Under the pieces are notes generated by a model. That model saw nothing but the letters and a program-made list of their open reading frames with translations, ran no database searches and was not told the DNA's origin. Made by a program: the position numbers and the translations under genes. Shown here piece by piece: positions 44,201 through 56,200 of a stretch of DNA of 64,000 nt. The stretch comes from Siphonodentalium dalli. Its lineage: Eukaryota > Mollusca > Scaphopoda > Gadilida > Siphonodentaliidae. Each line of letters opens with the position of its first letter. The stretch's first letter is position 1. Location of the stretch: contig CP136066.1 in assembly GCA_032622095.1 (NCBI GenBank), forward strand, positions 92,587,319 through 92,651,318, read 5' to 3'.

Positions 44201-47200
44201 ACAGCCGAATACCATGGTACTTTAACAACAAATCTTTACCATCACAATATGAGAGATATTTTCCAAGTATGTACAAAAAGTAACACTAGATGTGTTTAGG
44301 TAGGTCGATAGAGTTTGACAGGAACTATTTGCAAACCAACTAGGCAGCCATTTGCAGGACTATTTAAAAAAAAGGAAAATCACCATAAAAATTCATAATA
44401 TCTGAAAAGATGAATCAGTATTGAGTGTTTATGTCTGCCATATAATTGAACACGTTGAATAATATTTTATGCTGTTTATGTTGTTTATGTCCGTCAGACA
44501 ATAGAAAATAGTTATAAAAATGGCTGTCAAAAAACCTAAAATATGCAATGACTTTTGTGCATTTCCGTATATATTCATACCAGAACTCGTCGAATATTTG
44601 CTAAGCTGAGACACATGCGAGGTTATAAAAAATTGAAATTTAAAAAAACTCTGAGCTTCATGTGGGTGGGTTTCTCGACTCAAATGAAATAATTTGTATT
44701 TTAATCCATGAAGTGAAAGAGATCGTAATGTAGGAGCGTTAAATCTTACTGTGTATCTGTAATGTCTGACATATAACCACTACGTGATCTCACCTCCAAA
44801 GTGACCACCCTGAGTGTAGACCAATTGAAGTGTTTGAATGTGTGGTCAAACATATCGTCATCAATCACTGCGAGTCCGAACTCCGAACTCCACTCGCCAA
44901 CCTTAGACAGACTGCCGTCTCCCTGGGTACTTGTAGAACATATCTTGAATATCTGGTCCAGCCGATAATTATCTGTACCAAATTGTATTATGCCTGACTC
45001 GCCTTCGAACGATATCTGAAATAATTAATCGTCAGTTACTAGAAATAGAAAAGTTTCGCATACGAATAGGGCTTTCTATCAGTTGTCGTGTTTGCCATAT
45101 CTGCAGTTACGATTACGGTTTCGGGTTTGCAAAAGATCTCACAAATACATCATATAACAATAAGTTACTAATCTTTTCTCTGATCCTCAATGTGGAAGTT
45201 TATAATGAGATTGTGTCCTTAAATTGTAGTTGTCATGTGGCCTTATCTTTTAGCGACAATGGAATGAGTCGTCCTGTAATACTGTGATTGGCTTTGATTT
45301 CGTTGTCATAAATTGTCGTGGTTCGTCATCAAAAGGCGTTTTCGTCGGTACATGAATTCGTGGATCAGATATAATTTGTATGCATATCAAACAGGTCCTA
45401 CAATAGCAACTGCATGACAAAAATGATGTGTGTACTATTGAGAAATTAGACCCCAAAGTATTCCTGCGCTGAAAGCACATCACGCAATCAATACCATAAT
45501 AGCTACCAGCTTCATTTCAAAGTTTGGTCAAGTAGGTATTTATTGTATTATGTAGTCTGCACGTGGCTACTGGTAAACAAATAGCCTGTTGAAAAACCAA
45601 TGCATTGAGCATTGTTATACAAACTATCATAGCCGAGATCAGATGATGTGGCATATCAATTTTGTTTCGGTGAATGAATGATAATATATTGAAAAAGATT
45701 ACGTTTCAACTCGTCTTCTGTGTTTTTCTATACATAGATTTTACGGCTTAGAAAACAGACCTTAATGCCCGATCTTTATTTCCATCTCGTATTTTGTGTG
45801 GGTTTTTTGTTCATTTAACGCAAGAGTCGATTATTTCGTTGGTTGTTGATTTCGTTGAGCAAAACCACGAAATCAACGAATAACAGATCCCCACGAATTA
45901 AAAGTCTTTTACATTAAATCACAATTAAGTAAACTATTTCCGACAGGCAGTCCTATATCACCTTACTGCGAGTGGTGAGAAGTCTGATGGGCACCATTTT
46001 CTCACAAACTGACTCGTAGTTGTCAATTCTGTGAAAGGGGTTTTGGACCGTCCGAAAAATGTACAATGGACGTGACCATTATCCGAAAAGTCTTCTACCT
46101 CGTTGGAGAAATTTGCGACTCAATGACATAATGTGGAGAGAAGGAACCAGCTATGAAGAACCAATCGAATCAAGTAAAGTAAAGTCCTTCCCAGCCAATG
46201 TAGGTCAACTGACAATATTATCTATTTTTTAATATAACGAGTCAGTACTGATTTTGATGAATAATCAATCTTTTTCAGAAGTTCTTCAATTACCTCAGAA
46301 CTTCTTGTGAGCAATAAGTTCCTGATCGTTTCTGTCATCAATGTGGACTTTACAATGATATTGTGTCCTTAAATTGTAATCGCAACGTGAACTAATTCTC
46401 TCTTAGTGGCAATGGAATCAGTCGCCCTGTACATAATTAAGTACAAGCTAATCCAGGCAGACAATACTATATCACCTTACTGCGGGAGGTAAGAAGTCTA
46501 AAGGCCATCATTTTCTCACAAACGGACTCGCTGTCGAGAATTCCGCGAACAGAATTTTGGACCGTCCGAAAAATATACAATGGATGTAGCCATTATCAGA
46601 CATGAGAAGAGAAACATATATGAAGAATCAATGAACAAAGTATAATTAAGGTCCTTCCTAGCCAAATGTAGCTCTGCTGAATGAAAGATGTTTGTCAGTG
46701 CTGCGTTTGGTGAATAATTATTCAGAAGTTCTTCTTGGACGATTATCTTATGACATTTATTTTATGAAAATATCGCAATCGTAAAGCTACATTTCTCCCC
46801 AGGCTCCATCGTCTCTTACGAATTCTGAAAGACACACAGTTGATGGGGATAAGCTTTTGACGAGTCGTAAATCTGTCAATCCGCCAGTAAACAGATGCGT
46901 ACGGACATTCCGTGTTTTATAGCAAATGTGTAAAAGAAAATTTACGGATATTCCGTATTTTTATAACAAATATGATGGCAGCTAAATTGCCAGCACATTG
47001 TGTCGTAAAATTACGGAAATTTTTAACAGTGTGGGTAGCTGACTATCTTCGCACGCTTCTGTAACTGTTTTCGTAACTTGCAATGGCTTACACTAGTTAG
47101 CGTATAACAGTAATTGTGAACACAATTTTGGGGGAAACATAATAAAACATAATTTTAGGTTTGAATAATAAGAGCAGGTATGACAGATTGTTTTCATGAA

Positions 47201-50200
47201 ATTATCTGTACCTTACAATTATTTAGATATCCGTTGTCTGAAATTTCTCACGTTTTAGTATGGTTCGAATTAGCTCGCAATTGAAAATATCACTTGACCG
47301 TGTTTGTTGAGTTTAATGTAATTTACGATATTGAATACTCCTTGTATTTTACACTTGATCATTCGCGGTTATCACTTGTCGATATTGCCGCTTCATTCCT
47401 TATGTAATGAGTTCTCCAATTAGGGAAAATAGTTAGCTCTCAAAGTATTATAGCCCACTCACAAGTGACTTAGCAGATTTCCTCGTTGATGTTCAGTATT
47501 GGCAGATGAAGGTCTAGTTGCTGAATGTCCATACATGCATGCATATATATAGGAAAATGTTGTATGCTATTCTCACAGGACGCAATCTGTTGTGTGGATT
47601 TAGATACACATATACGGACATTCCTTAACCGATCGCATGGAATTGAAATTGATCTAAATGGAATTCAACTATTGTATTTAGAAACATGTATATATGTGCT
47701 CTTGCGCAGACATATATCCTTCAATGAGGCAATAAACATCTCTCATCTCTCTCTGTCTGAAATTGCATAGTTATAGTATGGCTCGAATTAGCTAGTAATT
47801 AAAAATACCACTTTAAATAACCATGTTTATTTAGTTGAATAACATTTACTATATTGCATTTGTGTCATAATTGGTATTTCCTCACCGTTTTCAGGTTTTC
47901 GACTATGGGATCGTTGCTGACCGAGAGCAGCCCACCAGACACCTGCGAACATAGTGTTACGTTGATGTTTCCTGGCGTCGTTGTGTTGATGGCGGCAATA
48001 GTTAGAGCTTGCACTGCGTCCATCAGCATTGCTGCAAACTTGAATCAAGAATAAAAAGAAAACCATAGTCGGAAATGCTAACGCCCTCAATATCATATTA
48101 TTAGGCATATATAATATATATTGGGGCTTGGGTCTTCACCTATAGTGAAATACATTATTAAGCAATATATATTAACTAAGAAATATATTACCTGCACTGT
48201 TTTTGCAATTTTATAAACATATAATTGCTGTCACAACATCAACAATTTCCCAGGTTTAGAACTAGTAGAGCATGATCTCCACGGGCGTAGCAGGAGTAGA
48301 TATTCATGGCATGATCTAGGGGTGACCACAATTCCTCGCTATGTGCAGTTACCAAAAACGAACGGCACCGTTGGCATCTTCATGGAACAAACGAGACAAG
48401 CTCTTATAAAAACTCACATTTCAAGGTATATTACCGGTAAGTAAGTATGCATGTGCAATTCTAGTATTGTAATTCTACCAGAGTAATTCTACCAGGGTAG
48501 ATCTACCCCGATATTAGTGTGAGGTTACCATGGTAGGACCAAGGTGCGCTTTCAGATGCTTTAACATTTGAGATACAGATTTGAAGATATATGAATCACA
48601 CTTTTGATCACATAAGGTGTTAAACTCTTCTCGATTTATCCTACGTATTTATCCGGATATTTTTGTCCCATTCTGTTAAATTTGGAATACGACACCGGGT
48701 TTGTTTTCCACTGATTGACGAACAAAATATGATTTTATTGTGACAAAAGAGACAGAAAATACGTCAGCCGAGAAATGTGTTATTATGAAATAGAGTTGTC
48801 GCTCATAGTTACTCTAGTAAAGCCAGATACACACCATGGTTTACATGGCTCTACTCTGGTAAAATATGGTGTAGTCAAATAGACAATGATATATACTGGT
48901 AAAACCCTTGTAAAGTATATACAAAAAGGACATATCCTTGTAAATTCCAAGTAAAGGCATGATGTACCCCACTTACATTATACTATCTGACGTGTTACCA
49001 TTACATACAAAACACTAACCAACATGGGAGCATATGTACCAGCCATTTTGAGATTGGTTGGACTCCACATTGCAGAGTTGTTTCCGTTTTGGACTTAAAA
49101 ATCAAAACCACCCAAATTATTTTCCCTGGTTGAAATATATTGTGTAGGATAAGTAGCGTAAGTCTGAATTGCTACAATGACAACATACCAGCCTTCTGTC
49201 TAGAGATATGACTGATTCATAATATCATTCCCCTTGTATCACTTTTATATTATTATATGGCATTACCTCAACTGAACTCAAAGGATATGTATTATTAGCC
49301 TGCCACATAACATTAATACTAGATAATGTAGAACTTAGTTATTCACAAAATCCATTTCTGACTGGAACCAACCCATACAAAAAGCACCATGGTTATATAG
49401 CGCCAAGTTTTGAAGTAACTGACGACTTTTGATTAGCGCTTTTTTTCGAAACATCTATATTGACTAAATAACGGATGTGTTCAGAAATGAAAATATAACA
49501 CAAACATTTAAAGAACGTTTTTAAAGAGCGTTTTTTCCTAGAAGATGTGCTTTAACACAGTTTGTTCTGATTTACATCGGTTTTAACCATGTATGTTTCT
49601 GTTTCACCAGCATTTTACGACAGTGAAGTGGGTACATCGTGCCGTTACTTGCATATAATTTACAAGCTTAGGGTGTGTCTTTTTTACATGGGTATACATG
49701 GCTTTTACCAGAGTTTATCATTGTTAACCTACTACCATGATTTACTTGGCACTGACAAAGGTATGTCCTTTTTACATGACTTTTACATGTCTTTTGCCAG
49801 AGTATATCATTGTTAGCCTGACTTTACCATGATTTACTTGGAATTTACAAGGGTATGTCCATTTTACATGGCTTTTTCTAGAGTACATCATTGTAAATCT
49901 GACTCTACCATGCCTTTACTTGGAACTAACCAGGGTTATGTAATAAAACCTATGTAATTGTAAACCTACATTTACCAGAGAAGAGCCTGGCAATCCATGG
50001 TTTTCCGGGCTCTTACCATAGTGTTTTATTGTAAACCTGACTTTTCCAATGTAGAGCCCGGTAAACCATGATTTACAGGGCATTTACCAGAGTGTGTTTA
50101 TAAGGGAGCGTTTGTCTTCTAGTGTACGTATTTCAAGTTGCATTCTACGTTAATATGAAGGCGGTGTCCACATGCAAAGACAAGTTTATGTCTTCGTTGT

Positions 50201-53200
50201 GGCGAAGAGTCAACGACTGCCAGAGCGCAAACCCAAACTAAACGTAATAGAAAAGATTTTACCGGTACAGCCATGATTCAAAAGACGCATCAATCGGGGC
50301 TAAATCAAAACGTTAATGCGACACAGAATTGTACATAGTGTAAGTACGTTTTAAGATGCGGCCAAATAAGAGGGCGTAATAATGTCAGTATCACAGAAAT
50401 ATTTACTGAGCATAATATTCAACTAGTTTAATATATTATGTACTGACACATACTGTATGAATTGGTATAACCATGTAGTGTATGCTATATATAGTTTCGA
50501 ATGTGTGTGACAGACCGCTATAACAATTAAAGGGGTGGCAATCTAGAGGCCACGTTTTCGCACAGATTTCCACCAAACTGATATACATATACATAACCGT
50601 GGCACGATGAATCTAATCTTGTGATTTAAAACAAGTGACGGTCGTCCGAGTCAGTGACGGGGGTCGTAAGGGGCCACTGAATTTATTAAATTGGTATCGC
50701 CTATTTCCGCCAAATATTATATATGTATGTAGGCTACTCCATGATAAAAGGAATCCAGTGGTTCGAAAATATAGATAAGAAATAGTTTAGTTTAACTATT
50801 CAGAATTAGCAACCTTTGAGACCGGGATGGGATTCGGGGAAGATAGAAGCCAATGCGACGGTTCCTTATTTGACATTGGTAAAGAACTGCCGAACTGCAT
50901 AGCCAATTGTGTATGGTGTTAACAATAGAACACACAGCGCAAGTTGGGTAAATTTTTAACACTGGAAAAGCCGCACAACCTGTAATTCTTTGATACGAAC
51001 GCTATCGGAATCCGCCCCTACATAAATACATGTTCAACCAGTCTTTTGATTTTTCACATGCCTTTTTATGTGCAGGTCAGTTTAATGAGAGATGCCTGTT
51101 ATTTTATCTCACACCCAGACGGCGCTAAGCCTATTGGGGTCCAACTAGAGTAAAGATAACTATCGTACATGCTGCTTATTGTTGACATTTATTGGCAATC
51201 CATATGTATGGGCACGTACTCCTCTCCGACACATGGTATCTGTACGGTCAGATATCCACGTGATGTCTCATTGACTTATTATTTTAAACAAAGACAGTTT
51301 ACCACCCGTTATGTTAGCTGATTGGACTAACGCCAGTAGGCCGTATACATACAAACAATTGCTCACTTTTCTTATGTCGGCTTATTCTAACAGTGTCCTC
51401 AGGTTTTTACACGATGGTTTACTGTGTCTTCAGTCAATATCGTTTTGTGATGACAGATTTTAAACGTGATTTTGCAACATAATGCTATCCCCGATAATAG
51501 AGCCACTTACGGAAGTGTCCTCAGATCCATCGTCTTTTCTCGACACATGATCAGACCAACACTCCGATCTGTTAGCTACCAGACCACCAAGATGACTGGC
51601 GACTAAAATGTTGGGAGCCGTCAAATTCATATCAGCGTTGAAGAGGCCTCCTTCGACGACCACCAACCAATGGTAATCATCTGACAGCATCCCACGGGCC
51701 AGTGCCTAAATTATAAATAACTACAATGTTTATAACAATGCGAAATTACTATTAAAATTATGAACCAACTTTACGGTGGGCATATCACTATGGATAGGCA
51801 TCTTGAAAAGTTCATGTTGAAAACACCATACAGGGTTTCAAATTAATAAAAATAAGGACATAGTTTCGTCCCGATTCAACTTTACTAGATGTTTCCAATC
51901 ATGCAATATATGTCATATTTAATATATATATATTCTTTTATTCCTCCAAAATTGTTCGAAGATTTATTTCAGAACACATATAAATACATATGTATTAAAC
52001 ACGAAAAAAAATGTGTGCAATATAATTGTGCATGATAACATTTAAGAAGGGTGCAATCATGAAACAAATTTAAATATTTCTTGTAATTTCCAGATGGGCG
52101 ATATATATCGGACAACTCGCTATATCGTTGGGGTGAATGAGATCACTCGATCTATCCGACCATCCCGGGCGCTTCGCGCCCAACTGCTCTCTCTCTCTCA
52201 TGATTAAGTGTTGGGTAACCACTTGACGGTGTTGTGCTAAACACTTAATGGTGTTGACGTAACTCCATTAAAATGTCACTTTTGAATATGTCGAACACCC
52301 CACAAGTGTCCAGCACTAAACTACCGGAATACTTCTTGATAAAATAAGATGCAAATTGACAAATTGATCAATATTGGTGGTGATTCCACCCTGAACAAGA
52401 GCTAAGACTCATGTAGGACATGCATGTGGAAGAGATAAAAACAAAAACATACCTTGCTAACACGTATAAACTTGATCAATACTTTAAACAATGGCGGAGA
52501 ATAAATAGATATTTCGAGTGCAATTTCGAGTGTCCCTTATAACCGTAGTGCCAATAATATCAATGAGGACGCCCATAAAACATCGGTAACTGATGTACAT
52601 GCTCTATTTCACATCCGCATGAACACATGGTTGTGTATATTTATATATGTTGACCCGTATATTAGTCTAGGCTGTGCTGGGGGGTGATCGTCGCACATCG
52701 GGGGAATTTATGCGACCATCATTTTCTTATGGGAAAATTACTCTAGTTTTCGAATTCAGAGGGCGCCGAGCCAAGATAGGTGACACAATATAACTTTTCA
52801 CTGTGTTTCATAGGGTACCCTACCTAAAAAATGACATATTTTCAGAGGTTAACAGGCATTAGCCAACTGCTTAACAGGGCATCAACATCGGAAAGATTGT
52901 AAACATATTTGCAATTTATGGAACGAATATAGACACTTAATCAGATTCAACATCGTATTCATGCTTTCGTTCGGATTTCGTGACGTCATGGTCAGTGTTC
53001 GCGCTGAACCGAAAAAAAACTTTAGCCAAAAGTTTAGCCAAATGAAAATTTTATTAGCCAAATGAAAAAACATGTAGCCAAATGTTTTTTGGCCAAATTA
53101 AAAAAAACTTTGGCCAAATTAAATCATCTTTTTCTGGTCGGTTCACAATTAATGACTAAAACGTAAAATTTAACAGACACAGGTAAAATACACAATAATT

Positions 53201-56200
53201 TAAATAATTTTGATGAACTAGAAGTATTTTTATACATATCATTTATAAAAAAAATTATTAATCTTTATGTGAAAGAGTGATTTTGGGGGGGGGGGGGTAA
53301 CCCGGGATTGTCCTTCTTAATGTCATTATTTTTTTGTTTTATATCAATATCTTTTTTTAAATCATTAAATATTTATCCTTGCGAAAATATATAAGTGACA
53401 TCTGGAAACTAATAACTTAATATTGTTACGCCATTATCAAATTACAATCTGTCATAAAAGCATGCATATTATTTTGACTGTATCGGTATTGACGACAAAT
53501 AGCCACAAAATATCTGTCTTGATTCACATTTGGCTGATTAAGCTTTTGTCTTACACTTGGTGCTCATAAACCTCGACCGTCTTAAATACAATGTCATCAT
53601 AAACATGCATTGTGCAGGCGCGCCGTGAGTGACCAGACAGACAATGGGCTGAATGGGGGATTAGGGGATTAAATGTAAAAATTAATAATGACCTTTTGCT
53701 GCTTCGTGCAGAGTGACGTAATCTTTCTCCAGATTAAAACAGCCTGTTACGAACAAATTGCTTTAATACCGGCGTCAATGCACTTTACAAAACATTGCTT
53801 TCTTCACATTGTCATAATTCAACCACGGTCGGTTTAATGTCCATGCGTCTTTGAATGTCCGTCTTGTGAAAACTAAAGATGATTGCATATCACTTTGTGA
53901 TCGCCTGGTTGATAGAGTTGTCGATCGGGTTTCCCTTTGTACGATATTTCATAAGTATACGAAAATAATGAAATACTTTCGTCACCTAACTTCGTCTTGA
54001 ATGTCGATCTATTGAGCGCTTTTATTAATTAGCTTTCTGGCGCCATGCTTTCAGTCTCCATTTGGGTTCAAAAAAGGTTTAGCCAAAAGTTTAGCCAAAT
54101 GAAATTTTTATTAGCCAAATTCGAAAAAGATTAGCCATTGGCTAATTTGGCTACCGACAGCGCGAACACTGGTCATGGTAAAATATGTAACGTGACGCGT
54201 CAAACATCCATGGCGATTCAGACAAAGTGTTGTGCGTCAACTCTGTGCAAAGATAGCATATCTGTCGAATTCTTCCAAGTTATATATTTTTGGAAATTGA
54301 AGGGTACCCCTATATAATAATGTTCATACTTACATTATATCTCTCCAAGTATTGACATAATAGACAAAAACTTAACCCTCCCCCAATTTCACAAATAACC
54401 ACATATATGTGTACATGCAGTTTGTGTCCACCAAATAAATTGACAATGCACAGTTTACCCTTGACATATTGTGTAGAATTGTACGGTGACACTGATAATG
54501 TAAAACATCGTTCAAATTCTAGATTAGGAAGGTAATAAAATCCAAGATGGCGTCCAAGATGGCCGCCAATTTTTATATTGACACTATATACACCAGATGT
54601 ATGGTAACCGGACTAGATCATCGCGAGTGCTTTATGTAATATGGCCTTGTCTTGGATGGAGTGTGTGTCTTAATACGTGTAAGGCAATTGGCGACGTAAA
54701 ACCGATGATGAAGACCAAAATGGCCGCCAAAATAAACATAACTGTTCCGATAAAACGACCAACTTCTGAGTTGCAATAAAATCACATGGTATGACTGTTG
54801 TAGCTTTTTTGTTCGTACATATATGTCATTGTGTCCAACATGATCAGTATCTGAAGAAACTAGGGACATTAAGATAGTAACTGTTCATTAATTTCTCGAA
54901 ATAACGACATCATATAATGTCAAATTGCCTAAATAGGACCGAATTTCAAACTGACATCCAATCATTTGGTGGTATATATGTCAATGTTCTGCTACATGAT
55001 GCTACAACTGCAAACATCCACATTAGTATAGCAATAATGGGAGCCACAGTGCCGATTAAAACATGCCTATGCACTAATAGTTATATATTAAATTATCAAT
55101 AAATAAAGGAGTTTTCCCATGCTAGTAGCACATTAGACCCGCAATCGTAAACCATCTGGAGATAACGGACCTACAATAATTGCGGATATTTTATTTATAC
55201 GAAAATGTTGACCAACTGTGTTCACATTACCCCGCCAATGTCGTCAAGTGCTTACCATGGTGTACGTAGTTGGTTTCTACGTTCAATGAAGCGATGTTCC
55301 AATGTAATAACGGACAATAATTACCAGCAATTTAGACAGAACTAAAACTGTTTTCTCTACATTTCCTCGGGATGCCAACCCGCACGGAAATGGTTGTTTA
55401 CATAAGCAGTTCTAATTCGTATTTGTTTAGTACTTCTCAACTCTGAAGATTTAGATAACAATAAACGGTTACATGTTCGTTGCAAATACTCATTTTATGA
55501 ACAGTTGCAACCGATAGTTTAAATAAATTTTCCATCAACGTACTATAGTCATGGGTGTCTCAGCAGTGGTTGACGAGTTAATTCACAGGTTTATGACCTC
55601 ACTTCCATATCATTTTATTTCACACCTGCAGTTCAGGTTTCACGTCGCTGTCGCAATATATTAATACATCTATTGAGCGTTTTGTTATGATGTTCATCCA
55701 TTTCGTCAAGAGACGAAGAAATGATAAGTTTCTGCCATATCTTATATTGGATAAGGCCTGTCCATTCGTAGACAATTTTGTTAGACATTTAACCACCGAT
55801 AACATGACTTCATCATGCTGGTACTTATCAGCAATGATTAACATACATCTATCGGATCTACACAGCCGGGTGACGCGATTAAGTTGATGTTCTGATCTTA
55901 TATGAACCTAATTTAATCATTAGCTGTCAACTCGGGGAACCCTATAAAAAAGTTGGTTGGCACATGTGCGCGGGCATTTCTGCCAAGTACGATAAGCCGA
56001 GAAGTTGCGATTCACTGTGACAGTATTGTTGGATTAAATTGACCTGACCAAACATATGATGCAATCAAATTACTCTTCAGTTGGATACGTGATTGTTCCC
56101 AACACGTAATTGTTTATAATAAGTAATTCATGAATGGCACTGAATGGCATGGGTATATATCATAGATAAATGGACGAATTTTATTAATATTGGGACTAAA

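Noticed and set aside
45930..46620. Two similar blocks considered as missing or duplicated iGluR exons
   Set aside because: Exons 47886-48038 and 44794-45015 already join in phase with continuous domain text, and the blocks contain stops and no receptor motif.
47827..48108. 93-aa minus-strand frame with a signal-peptide-like start
   Set aside because: The overlapping shorter frame with splice borders (47886-48038) carries conserved receptor text and fits both neighbouring exons in phase.
54597..54779. 60-aa plus-strand frame near 'aagatggccgcc' repeats
   Set aside because: No motif, no conservation clue and no start context beyond chance.
55620..55844. 74-aa minus-strand frame as an upstream iGluR exon
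   Set aside because: It lies between two exons that already join in phase, and its text does not match the amino-terminal domain.
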